From Chryseobacterium jejuense (lineage in GTDB: Bacteria; Bacteroidota; Bacteroidia; Flavobacteriales; Weeksellaceae), in contig NZ_JAGIPR010000008.1 of the NCBI RefSeq assembly GCF_017877355.1, forward strand, positions 173,536 through 237,535: DNA of 64,000 nucleotides, given 5' to 3'. Below are positions 33,162 to 40,986 of the stretch, one piece after another (position 1 is the stretch's first letter; the number at the start of each line of letters is the position of its first letter). The notes beneath the pieces are model-generated. The model did not search any database, was not told the origin of the DNA, and saw only the letters and a program-made list of their open reading frames with translations. A program made the translations under genes and the position numbers.

Positions 33162-34157
33162 TTATCTTTTAATTTTGAAAGTCGCTGCTGGCGGAGGGGT
33201 CTGAAGTGCCGCACTATCCCTCTGCATCTGCTTTGCCTGCTTTTCGTTACTGATTTGATCTTTAATCTGCTGTTCTTTTTTATCCTGGCTGGCAAGCTTT
33301 TCAGCTTCTTTCTTTTGTTTAGCTGTTAAAGCTGCAATTTTTGCTTCTGTTTCTTTTTTAACAACTACAAAATGTTCTTTTTCTTTTTCCAGCTTTGCTC
33401 TTAGATCAGATGCAGTTTTAGAGTATTCTGTATTAGGAAGCTCCTTTTCAACCATTTTCACATAGGTTAAAGCACTTTCAATACGTTCGTCTTTAAGACT
33501 ATAAACAGACTTTATAGCTAATTCATAACGAGATTTCATGATATAATCATAAATTTTCGGACGAAGTTTTGTACTTGGGAAATCTTCCAATACATTTTCT
33601 AATGCTACGTTAGCAGCTTTGTACTCACCCATTTTAAAGTACTGTCTTCCGTTTTCATAAGCTTTAAACTCCAGCTTATAAGAAAGCTCGTCAATAAGTT
33701 GACTAATATTTTTTGATCTTTCTGAATTCGGATAATTGTTCAGGAAGTCCTGAAGCTCATTAACCGCTAATTCTGTACTCGACTGATCAAGGTTATAATC
33801 CATAGATCCTTCATAGTAACATAATGCAGACATATAAGCTGCTTCTTCTGCTCTTGGATCTTTTGGAAAGTTTACCGCAAAGTTTTTAAACTGATGCCCC
33901 GCCAGTTTATAACTTTTATCGTAGTAATTGGCATAAGCTGTATTGAAACCTACGTTAGGAAAGTCATCCGTTCCCGCTACAAGGTTCGCTAGTCTGTCAT
34001 AAAGAGCCAATGCGTTTTTCCACTTTTTCTTAGCGAAGTTTTCATTGGCAGCTTTTAAGATAAAATCTTTATCAGCACTCTTCATTGCTCTTTCTTGCTG
34101 GCTAACACATGATGCCATCACTGCTACAGCAAAAAGACCTAAAATATATTTTTTCAT
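33162..34157 (-). CDS. bamD: Outer membrane assembly lipoprotein BamD
   Basis: A 331-residue lipoprotein. The signal peptide ends in the lipobox VMASC, so the Cys at position 17 is lipidated. TPR-like repeats follow (NFAKKKWKNALALYDRLA; NYYDKSYKLAGHQFKNFA; the family motif FPKDPRAEEAAYMSALCYY), as in BamD of the barrel assembly machine that inserts outer-membrane proteins. The C-terminus is a charged coiled coil (KKETEAKIAALTAKQKKEAE) ending in a proline-rich tail, longer than in proteobacterial BamD (about 245 residues) but common in Bacteroidota. A TATTTTTG box at 34206-34213 probably drives it. Confidence 0.9.
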   Translation of the reverse strand: MKKYILGLFAVAVMASCVSQQERAMKSADKDFILKAANENFAKKKWKNALALYDRLANLVAGTDDFPNVGFNTAYANYYDKSYKLAGHQFKNFAVNFPKDPRAEEAAYMSALCYYEGSMDYNLDQSSTELAVNELQDFLNNYPNSERSKNISQLIDELSYKLEFKAYENGRQYFKMGEYKAANVALENVLEDFPSTKLRPKIYDYIMKSRYELAIKSVYSLKDERIESALTYVKMVEKELPNTEYSKTASDLRAKLEKEKEHFVVVKKETEAKIAALTAKQKKEAEKLASQDKKEQQIKDQISNEKQAKQMQRDSAALQTPPPAATFKIKR

Positions 34158-34205
34158 ATAAAAAATTCAACAGTTTTCGGATTATACAGCCGATTTACTA
34201 ATTTG

Positions 34206-34213
34206 CAAAAATA
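34206..34213 (-). promoter_or_regulatory. -7 promoter box of bamD
   Basis: TATTTTTG on the minus strand, about 50 bases upstream of the bamD start codon. Confidence 0.5.
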
Positions 34214-34260
34214 TAACTTTTTTGTCAATAGATTTTTTTTTATGAATATTTAACGTAATT

Positions 34261-34890
34261 TTAGTCTGCAGCATATCCTAAAATTGCAAAAACGCTTAAT
34301 AAAAGATTCATTCTCACTTTCTTTTCAGCCTCTTTAGCATAAGCTTCTTCGTTTTTACTTGGTACGTAAAGTTCATAAAAATTTTTATTCCGGATCACAA
34401 ATAAAGTAGAACCGATAATCATCGTAAGAATATCTTCCGGCTTTGGAGTAAAGGTAAATACTCCTGAAGCCACTCCTTTTTTGATGACTTCATCCAGTTT
34501 TTTCACAAACAGCTGGTAAAAATCCAGCAACTCATCCTTTAAATTCTCTGTATGACGGAGTTCCTGGGTAACAAACCCATGGAAATAATTGTATTTGAAC
34601 AGCTGGGAAACAATATATTTTATCATTTCTCGCATCTGCATTTCTGGCTTTCCTTCTTTGATGGTATCAGCAAATTCTGAAAAATTTTCCCTGGTCTTTA
34701 ATACTCTATATTGATAAAGATAAGACATCATTTTCTCCTTAGAACCGAAGTAATAGGAGATCATAGCGACGTTGATATTAGCTTTAGAGCAAATATCTCT
34801 CACAGAAGTTCCTTCGTACCCTTTCTTTGCAATTAACTCTTCTGCAATATCCAGTATGTGAATCTGTTTTTCAGTAAATTTTTTTTTCAT
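34261..34890 (-). CDS. TetR-family transcriptional regulator
   Basis: A 209-residue TetR-type regulator. The N-terminal DNA-binding domain shows ILDIAEELIAKKGYEGTSVR, DICSKANINVAMISYYFGSK and EKMMSYLYQ, the standard helix-turn-helix with the YYFGSK end. The ligand domain (about 60-209) gives no clue to the inducer. It is divergent from the tatD-like gene; the 96-base spacer holds a perfect 14-base palindrome placed where it would overlap this gene's -33 region, so autorepression is likely. The gene ends 103 bases before bamD. Confidence 0.93.
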   Translation of the reverse strand: MKKKFTEKQIHILDIAEELIAKKGYEGTSVRDICSKANINVAMISYYFGSKEKMMSYLYQYRVLKTRENFSEFADTIKEGKPEMQMREMIKYIVSQLFKYNYFHGFVTQELRHTENLKDELLDFYQLFVKKLDEVIKKGVASGVFTFTPKPEDILTMIIGSTLFVIRNKNFYELYVPSKNEEAYAKEAEKKVRMNLLLSVFAILGYAAD

Positions 34891-34933
34891 AAAGTGTACT
34901 TTGAGTAAAGTTAAGAAATTTTTAACACATTTA

Positions 34934-34947
34934 TAAACGATCGTTTA
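34934..34947. promoter_or_regulatory. Palindromic operator for the TetR-type regulator
   Basis: TAAACGATCGTTTA is a perfect 14-base palindrome, of the size and half-site spacing typical of TetR-family operators. It lies 44 bases upstream of the tetR-type start and 40 bases upstream of the tatD-like start. Near-consensus -7 boxes are TAACTTTA (34906-34913, minus) and TATTTTTG (34976-34983, plus), so the site falls near the -33 region of both promoters. Confidence 0.75.
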
Positions 34948-34975
34948 ATAATTTTATATTAATTCCAAATAGTAG

Positions 34976-34983
34976 TATTTTTG
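34976..34983 (+). promoter_or_regulatory. -7 promoter box of the tatD-tcdA-rnpA operon
   Basis: TATTTTTG fits TAnnTTTG and ends only 3 bases before the ATG at 34987. The predicted transcript start therefore falls at or just inside the start codon, pointing to a leaderless message or a start codon further downstream. Confidence 0.45.
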
Positions 34984-34986
34984 AAT

Positions 34987-35613
34987 ATGGAATTTTTTAA
35001 TTTTCATCATCATAAAAAATACATCCGAGACGGAATTTACAATTTGAACATTGAACAAATTCCGCCTGATTTCCCTTATTCAATAGGAATACACCCCAAT
35101 GATATTGACATTAATGATCTAGATCGTCAGTTGAACTGGATGAAAAGTATGATGTTTCAGAACTGTTTTGCCATAGGAGAATGTGGTTTGGATTCTCTAG
35201 TTTCTATTGACCAAAAAATTCAGGAGGAAGTTTTTTTAAGACAGATCAACATTTCCAATGAAGTAAAAAAGCCTGTTATCGTTCACTGCGTCAGAAAATT
35301 TTACGAGGTAATTTCTCTTAAAAAAAAGGCGGAACAACCTATGATTATTCATGGTTTTAATAAAAAACAGAAAATTGCAGAAGATCTTCTGGCCAATAAT
35401 TTTTATCTGAGTTTTGGAAAAGCTGTTTTGTATAATTTATCTTTGCAGGATATTTTAAAAAACACTCCCTTAGACAAACTCTTTTTAGAAACTGACAATG
35501 AAGATTTTAAGATCGAGGAATTGTATCTGAAAGTTTCAGAAATAAAAAGAATTTCTTTGGAAGACCTCAACGAACAAATTTTAGAAAATTTACACACGAT
35601 AAGAAATGGATAA
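34987..35613 (+). CDS. TatD-family hydrolase, divergent
   Basis: A 208-residue TatD-like metal-dependent hydrolase (deoxyribonuclease family). Family landmarks are SIGIHPND, AIGECGLD (metal ligand Glu), KPVIVHCVR, MIIHGFN and LFLETDNED. The usual first metal motif D-x-H-x-H is replaced by FNFHHH at the N-terminus and the protein is about 50 residues shorter than E. coli TatD (260), so catalytic ability may differ. It overlaps tcdA by 8 bases and is followed by rnpA, a tight operon of nucleic-acid processing genes. The ATG at 34987 is chosen; a TTG at 34981 is also in frame. Confidence 0.85.
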   Translation: MEFFNFHHHKKYIRDGIYNLNIEQIPPDFPYSIGIHPNDIDINDLDRQLNWMKSMMFQNCFAIGECGLDSLVSIDQKIQEEVFLRQINISNEVKKPVIVHCVRKFYEVISLKKKAEQPMIIHGFNKKQKIAEDLLANNFYLSFGKAVLYNLSLQDILKNTPLDKLFLETDNEDFKIEELYLKVSEIKRISLEDLNEQILENLHTIRNG

Positions 35614-36331
35614 AAACTGGTTGGAAAGAACGGAACTTTTGGTAAAAGAAGAAGGTTTGGAAAAATTGAATAAAGCCATTGTTTTGGTTGTTGGTTTAGG
35701 CGGTGTAGGTTCTTTTGCTGCTGAATTTCTGGCGAGAGCTGGAGTAGGAAATATGACGATCGTAGATGGTGACACAGTGGATATCACCAATGTAAACAGA
35801 CAGTTACCCGCTTTACGTTCTACTGTTGGAAAACATAAAGTAGAAGTTGTTGCAGAAAGACTTTTAGATATTAATCCTGATCTTAATTTAACTAAAATCA
35901 ATGAGTTTCTAAATCCTGAAAGAATGGATGAAGTTTTGGATTCTGCAAAATTTGATTATGTTTTAGACTGTATCGACAGCGTTACGCCAAAACTTTGTTT
36001 GATTATAGCAGCCAAAAGAAGAAGGATAAAAATTGTAAGTTCGATGGGAGCCGGCGGAAAAACCGACCCAAGCAAAGTATTGGTTAGAGACATTAGCAAA
36101 ACCGAACATTGCCACCTTGCAAGACAAGTAAGAAAAAGGCTGAAAAAAGTAAAAATTGACAAAGGGGTTCGTTGTGTTTTTGCTAATGATATTCAGGATG
36201 AAGAAAGTTTGAAAATGACTGACGGAACCAATTATAAAAGGTCTTTTTACGGAACAATAAGCTATATGCCTGCAATTTTCGGTTTGTATGCTGCTGCTGA
36301 AGTTATCAACTCTCTAGTGAAACAAGATTAA
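35606..36331 (+). CDS. tcdA: tRNA threonylcarbamoyladenosine dehydratase
   Basis: A 241-residue E1-like (ThiF/MoeB superfamily) enzyme that uses ATP to cyclise threonylcarbamoyladenosine-37 of tRNAs. The nucleotide-binding glycine motif VVGLGGVGSFAAEFLARAG, the following DGDTVDITNVNRQ and the later LDCIDSV are diagnostic; KRSFYGTISYMPAIFG is near the end. It overlaps the tatD-like gene by 8 bases and its last base is the first base of rnpA. Confidence 0.95.
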   Translation: MDKNWLERTELLVKEEGLEKLNKAIVLVVGLGGVGSFAAEFLARAGVGNMTIVDGDTVDITNVNRQLPALRSTVGKHKVEVVAERLLDINPDLNLTKINEFLNPERMDEVLDSAKFDYVLDCIDSVTPKLCLIIAAKRRRIKIVSSMGAGGKTDPSKVLVRDISKTEHCHLARQVRKRLKKVKIDKGVRCVFANDIQDEESLKMTDGTNYKRSFYGTISYMPAIFGLYAAAEVINSLVKQD

Positions 36332-36702
36332 TGCAGAATACCAAATATCCGAAAGCGGAAAAGCTCAAAAAAAACACAGAGATCAGTTTACTTTTTGAAA
36401 AAGGTAAATGGCGGACTTCTGGAAATCTGAGAATCATTATTCTGAAAGATAAACCCACCACCCCAATTGAAAGTGGAAAGTTTGGAGTTTCTGTTTCTAA
36501 AAGATATTTCAAAAAAGCAGTTCACAGAAACCGTATCAAAAGATTGCTAAGAGAATGCTATCGATTAAATAAAGGCTTATTTAAAGAAGCTTTTGGAGAA
36601 AAGACAATGGCCATGCTATTTTGGGTTTCTTCAGAGATGCCACCGAAGTTTCAGGATGTGGAAGCACAGTTTATCAAGCTTTGTGAGGCTCAGAAAAAAT
36701 AA
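36331..36702 (+). CDS. rnpA: Ribonuclease P protein component
   Basis: A 123-residue basic protein that binds RNase P RNA and helps it cut pre-tRNA 5' leaders. The RNR signature appears as KRYFKKAVHRNRIKRLLRE in the middle, preceded by GKFGVSVS. It begins at an ATG overlapping the tcdA stop by one base, so translation is coupled. In many bacteria rnpA follows rpmH; here it is instead in a tRNA-maturation operon, and no rpmH is in sight. Confidence 0.95.
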   Translation: MQNTKYPKAEKLKKNTEISLLFEKGKWRTSGNLRIIILKDKPTTPIESGKFGVSVSKRYFKKAVHRNRIKRLLRECYRLNKGLFKEAFGEKTMAMLFWVSSEMPPKFQDVEAQFIKLCEAQKK

Positions 36703-36971
36703 GTTTTAATAGAGAAGCCTAACAGTTAGGATAATATTTAACCCTGCTGATGGCTTCCTCTTACAGATTTTTTTCTTTTTTCTTCCACACAGATGATTAC
36801 GCATATAAGCTTATCTAAGTCTATATTTCATAGATTTTGTGTATCAAGTGTATACTTGCCGACAAACCGAAAGTATACAACTCGTATCCCGAATCTCTCC
36901 CAAAATTCACACTCTTCAAATCTCGCATACTTTTTGTAATTTTATAGGAAACAATAAATCTGAAAATTAAT

Positions 36972-37577
36972 ATGTTGGATCAAGTTCCCTATTTTTCGTA
37001 TGTCATCAGTGCCTTTATTGGCATTGGGCTATCTGCTGCTACCGGCTTCAGGGTTTTTCTTCCTCTGTTCGCCGTAAGTCTTGCTTCCTATTTTCATTGG
37101 ATTCCAATGAGTGAAAGTTTTGATTGGCTGGCGGGCTTGCCTGCACTCATCACTACAGGAATCGCAACGATTGTTGAAATTTTAGCATACTATATTCCAT
37201 TCGTAGATCATTTATTGGATACCGTTTCTGTTCCTATGGCGACTGTAGCGGGTTCTATCTTATTTGCCAGCCAGTTCGCTGAATTAGGAACCTTTCCACA
37301 ATGGGCACTGGCTTTAATTGCCGGGGGAGGAACGGCTGCTACCATAAGTTCCGGTTTTGCAGGAATACGGGCAGCTTCTACTGCGACCACGGGAGGATTG
37401 GGGAACTCTGTAGTGGGAACTACTGAGACGGCAGGAGCCGGCATTATGACTGTACTTGCAATGGTGGCTCCTATTATTGCAGCTATTCTGGCAGTTATCT
37501 TATTGATTGTGGTAGTTGTATACGGACGAAAAGCATGGAGGAAGCTAAGGGGTAAAAAAACACCTTCAACTGAATAA
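36972..37577 (+). CDS. DUF4126 membrane protein
   Basis: A 201-residue integral membrane protein with about five hydrophobic segments. The sequences GIGLSAATGFRVFLPLFAVS and GFAGIRAASTATTGGLGNSV are the conserved parts of family DUF4126, whose function is unknown. The C-terminus is short and basic (GRKAWRKLRGKKTP), facing the cytoplasm by the positive-inside rule. The 269 bases before it contain no other gene that I can see. A hairpin follows. Confidence 0.85.
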   Translation: MLDQVPYFSYVISAFIGIGLSAATGFRVFLPLFAVSLASYFHWIPMSESFDWLAGLPALITTGIATIVEILAYYIPFVDHLLDTVSVPMATVAGSILFASQFAELGTFPQWALALIAGGGTAATISSGFAGIRAASTATTGGLGNSVVGTTETAGAGIMTVLAMVAPIIAAILAVILLIVVVVYGRKAWRKLRGKKTPSTE

Positions 37578-37584
37578 AAAACAA

Positions 37585-37615
37585 AAGGTACAGTCTCATA
37601 GAGCTGTACCTTTTA
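37585..37615. terminator. Bidirectional terminator between DUF4126 and the acidic protein
   Basis: AAAAGGTACAG and CTGTACCTTTT arms, perfect 11-bp stem, with flanking A and T runs; 8 bases from each stop codon of the converging genes. Confidence 0.88.
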
Positions 37616-37624
37616 TATTATATT

Positions 37625-39724
37625 TTAGTTTTTACTTCTAAAATCTTTGATTTCTTTAATTCTGGTTTCGAAATATTCTTTCTTTTCCGGATGTTTTTTA
37701 ATCAGTATTCCAAATGCTTTAATTGCTTTAGCATATAGTTTCTGTTCAAAATAAAGATTGGCCAGTGTTTCAGTCATCAGGTGGGAAATATCATCATTCT
37801 TTTCTTTGACAACATAGGTGCTTTCATCTCTCAACTGACTGATCCTAGGATTGTTTTCAATAAAGGCTTCAATCGCTTTTTCTTTGACCTCCTCTTTCTC
37901 TTTTTCAACCTCGTCTGTTCTACCGATTTTCAGCCAGCTCTGCCATGTATTGATAAATCCTGGAACGTTGCTGTTGATTGGAGACTGGGGACTACTTTCT
38001 ACTGCCGCTTCCTTCATTGGTTCTTCTTTTATAAGCTCTTCTTTGGTTTCCTTTGATTCTCCAACTTTCAAACTCGAAATATCTGTACCAAAAAATGAAA
38101 CATTCATTACCGGAACTTCTCCATCCTTCTGAGAAGCAGCTTCAGGAGTTTCCTCTATTTCTTCAGTAGTTTCAGGTTGTTCTTCTACTTTTTCTACAGA
38201 AATCTCTTCAACAGGAAGTTCCGTTATTGTTTCAGACTCTTCAACAACCTCTATATTTTCAGCTTTTGACTCGGTAGAAGGCATTTCCACTGCTTCAGGA
38301 ATATTTACTACAGGAGCAACGGTTTCTGTCGGTTTATTAATTAAAGAATCTGGCACATTAGATTCAAGGCTCATAGGCTTCCATGCTGCCTGAACTTCAG
38401 GAACGGTTTCTTCTACAACTACTTCTTTTGTAACTTCTACTTCCGGCTCTATATGCTCAGCCACCTCTGCCTGTACCTCCTCTTCTTTTACCTCCTCCGG
38501 TTCTTCTGAGCTTTCCTGATCGGTTGACCAGAAATGGAAACTCTGAGTCTCTGCAAAGCTTATCTCATGGTCTTCAGCTACTTCCGGCTCTATCTGTTCT
38601 TCTTGCGGAACAGATTTAGTCTCCTTCATTTTCTTCTCAACCTCCTCGATCAGTCGTCGTATTTCATCCTCATGCTTATTTACATTGAGTACAGGAGCTT
38701 CAACTGTTTCAATAATCTTGTCGTTATTGGCCTGAATTTTAACATCAGGCAAGAAGGCTTCCGTTCCATGGAAACTTAATTCTGCATCCGGTTTTTTTAT
38801 GATTTCTTCTTCAACTTCAGCAACAGGAACTTCTTCGTCAGCAATAGCTTCAGCATCTTCTGTTGGAACATCAACAATGCTTTCTTCAACAACTGCTCCT
38901 GGTAATAAAGATTCTGTTTCCGCACAATTCAGGTCTGTCTCTTCCTTAATTTCTGAAACAGGAACTTCTTCATCAGAAATAGCTTCAACACCTTCTATTG
39001 GAACTTCCACTGTATTTTCTTCCACTTCTGTTTCCGGTAATAAAGCTTCGGTCTCTTCAAAACTTAGGGTTTCCTCTTCTTCAACTTTTTCTTCTACCGC
39101 TTCTGAAGCAATCTGATCTTCATTAATAATAGTTTCTTCTGCTTCTTCTTGAACTTTCGCTGGTGTTTCCGGTTCTGATTTTTGGGTTACAAGTGTTCCT
39201 GACTCTAATGTAGATTCAAGATCTATCGTTTCAGTATTTTCTTCATTCAGGAAGTTCTCTTCGCCTTCAAACAGAATTCTATTGCGTTCTCCATTTACAT
39301 AGAGATGTTTAACTTCCTGTGCTGTTTGTAATATGCATGTTTCCTTTTCTTCTGCCTCTTCTTTTTCAGGAGCTGGAGCAGATTCTTCTCTTTTTATCGG
39401 GAAACCTTTAACATTATAATTGTATTTGACAGGCTTATCAGCAGTAATTGCAGATGGTTTATCTTCTGTTACTACCGCTTTTACTTCCTGCTGAATTTTC
39501 CCGTTTATTAGTTGATAAAGAATTTTTTTATCAGTGGTATAAGCCGCTGTTATGGAAAGTTCTTTCTGATAGTTTTCCTTTTCATACAAGTGTACTCCAT
39601 ACAGATGAAGTGCCCTGATATTTTGAATATAGGGAAATGCATGAATCTCTTCTTTCAAAAGGCCAAGGTCTTCTGACTGAATATTTTTCGGATTTTTTAT
39701 TAATTCTAAAACTCTGGGATTCAT
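37625..39724 (-). CDS. Very acidic repeat protein of unknown function
   Basis: A 699-residue protein in three parts. Residues 1-80 are a compact conserved-looking domain (LEDLGLLKEEIHAFPYIQN-like start, HLYGVHLYEKENYQKEL). Residues about 80-640 are low-complexity and rich in Glu and Val. Within them a motif of the form SFxxTExxLP or SFxxTxSF recurs near residues 221, 271, 318, 393 and 546 (for example LSFEETEALLPE, LNCAETESLLPG, LSFHGTEAFLPD, ISFAETQSFHF). The C-terminal 60 residues (LANLYFEQKLYAKAIKAFGILIKKHPEKKEYF) read as a TPR hairpin. No signal peptide or membrane helix, so cytoplasmic. The gene follows lptE by 1 base, so it is cotranscribed. I do not recognise a function. Confidence 0.75.
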   Translation of the reverse strand: MNPRVLELIKNPKNIQSEDLGLLKEEIHAFPYIQNIRALHLYGVHLYEKENYQKELSITAAYTTDKKILYQLINGKIQQEVKAVVTEDKPSAITADKPVKYNYNVKGFPIKREESAPAPEKEEAEEKETCILQTAQEVKHLYVNGERNRILFEGEENFLNEENTETIDLESTLESGTLVTQKSEPETPAKVQEEAEETIINEDQIASEAVEEKVEEEETLSFEETEALLPETEVEENTVEVPIEGVEAISDEEVPVSEIKEETDLNCAETESLLPGAVVEESIVDVPTEDAEAIADEEVPVAEVEEEIIKKPDAELSFHGTEAFLPDVKIQANNDKIIETVEAPVLNVNKHEDEIRRLIEEVEKKMKETKSVPQEEQIEPEVAEDHEISFAETQSFHFWSTDQESSEEPEEVKEEEVQAEVAEHIEPEVEVTKEVVVEETVPEVQAAWKPMSLESNVPDSLINKPTETVAPVVNIPEAVEMPSTESKAENIEVVEESETITELPVEEISVEKVEEQPETTEEIEETPEAASQKDGEVPVMNVSFFGTDISSLKVGESKETKEELIKEEPMKEAAVESSPQSPINSNVPGFINTWQSWLKIGRTDEVEKEKEEVKEKAIEAFIENNPRISQLRDESTYVVKEKNDDISHLMTETLANLYFEQKLYAKAIKAFGILIKKHPEKKEYFETRIKEIKDFRSKN

Positions 39725-39725
39725 C

Positions 39726-40277
39726 TTACCAATTCGCTACAATGTCGTTAAAAATCTTATTAATAATTCTTTCTGTCACAATCTTCACCTGAGAATTTTC
39801 GATCTCATTCTGTGATAAGTTACTGTTAAAAGCAGCTTCATCCGAATACGTTCTGTCAAAACTTGAGTCCGGGTGTACTTTATTTTCATAATGTACTTTT
39901 ACAGTAATTGTAAGTTTATTCTGAGCCTGTTGTACCACTCCCCCGGCAGGGTTTGTCTGCGTATTGGAGCTGATGGTAGTAGGCGTAATGGCATAATCTG
40001 AAATTTCTCCTTCTATCAGAATATCAGGATTTGTTTTTGTTCCTTTCAGAGTGGTTCTCTGTACAAACCTGTTCTGAATATCTGTTGAAAACTGTTGGGA
40101 CAATGTTGGGTTTACAAGAGATGCATTGTTCGGGAACTCATTGATCTGAACTGTTTTTTCGTCTGTAAGAGATGATCCTGTAAAGCTATAGCATGAGTTT
40201 AATACTCCCAGCAAAGCAAAGAGTACCATCATTCGCAATGGCTGTTTCGGACTGATATTATTAATTTTAAAATTCAT
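39726..40277 (-). CDS. lptE: LPS assembly lipoprotein LptE
   Basis: A 183-residue lipoprotein. The signal peptide ends at VLNSC (lipobox Cys near residue 29), followed by YSFTGSSLTDEKTVQINEFP, NRFVQRTTLKGT and EGEISDYAITP, the pattern of Bacteroidota LptE, the plug partner of LptD at the outer membrane. The chosen ATG at 40277 overlaps the preceding membrane-protein gene by 11 bases. The open frame to 40406 would bury the signal peptide and is rejected. It is part of the miaB to lptE cluster seen in related genomes. Confidence 0.85.
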   Translation of the reverse strand: MNFKINNISPKQPLRMMVLFALLGVLNSCYSFTGSSLTDEKTVQINEFPNNASLVNPTLSQQFSTDIQNRFVQRTTLKGTKTNPDILIEGEISDYAITPTTISSNTQTNPAGGVVQQAQNKLTITVKVHYENKVHPDSSFDRTYSDEAAFNSNLSQNEIENSQVKIVTERIINKIFNDIVANW

Positions 40278-40971
40278 TTTTAGATCCAATTTCAGTGATT
40301 TCATCAAATTCAATTTGTTGAATAGCATCTTCGTAAGCAAAATAATTAGCAGTATACACAAAGGGAATGGTAAGAAAAATTCCGATCCCACAAGCAAGAA
40401 CACCAATCTGAGCTAAAAGGCCTATTACAAATGAGAAAAGAAGAATTGATATAAGATTTCCTTTGGTCATTACCTTTGAAATATTCCAGGCAGTTTTTAA
40501 ATCCTTAATTCCTTTAAGGCTGATTAAAGGAGTAATGTAGAAAGCTTTTAATGCAAAGTAATAGATCGCTATCATTACTGCAAGTATATAGGGAAACATA
40601 AAAAACGCTGCCATTGGATTAGGATCATCACTACCAGATAATGCTCCCGTTAATGCCAATACAATAATCAGCGGAATGTAAATAATTAACACGGCTCCAA
40701 AAATAATGAGCTGTAAAATAAAATAAGGCATAAAGTCTTTAAAGTCGAAAATATCTCCGGGACTTGCAGGTTGATTTCTATTCAATTTTTGAAGATATTT
40801 ATACATGTTCCCCATTGCCAGCATTCCACAAAAAGGGATGATTGACATGATAATGCACACTAAAAATGCAGCAAAAATATTTCCGAAATCTTTTTTTAAG
40901 AATTCGAAACCTCTGTTAATATACTCCCCGAATTTAAAATTAATCGGCTTAGGTTTTAAATTTACATTCAT
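40267..40971 (-). CDS. Multi-pass membrane protein of unknown function
   Basis: A 234-residue integral membrane protein with about six hydrophobic segments (IFAAFLVCIIMSIIPFCG, YFILQLIIFGAVLIIYIPL, and further ones through GIGIFLTIPFVYTANYFAY). The layout, with a soluble N-terminal amphipathic part (INFKFGEYINRGFEFLKKDF), resembles DUF975/GlpF-unrelated membrane families, but no assignment is firm. It starts 15 bases after the sigma-54 activator stop and overlaps lptE by 11 bases, so it belongs to the lptE envelope operon. Confidence 0.75.
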   Translation of the reverse strand: MNVNLKPKPINFKFGEYINRGFEFLKKDFGNIFAAFLVCIIMSIIPFCGMLAMGNMYKYLQKLNRNQPASPGDIFDFKDFMPYFILQLIIFGAVLIIYIPLIIVLALTGALSGSDDPNPMAAFFMFPYILAVMIAIYYFALKAFYITPLISLKGIKDLKTAWNISKVMTKGNLISILLFSFVIGLLAQIGVLACGIGIFLTIPFVYTANYFAYEDAIQQIEFDEITEIGSKNEF

Positions 40972-40986
40972 ACTTATTGTGCTTTA

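Noticed and set aside
38799..39116. Serine/threonine-rich plus-strand ORFs opposite the acidic protein gene
   Set aside because: They are antisense shadows of the Glu/Val-rich repeat region; codon pattern and operon context support only the minus strand.
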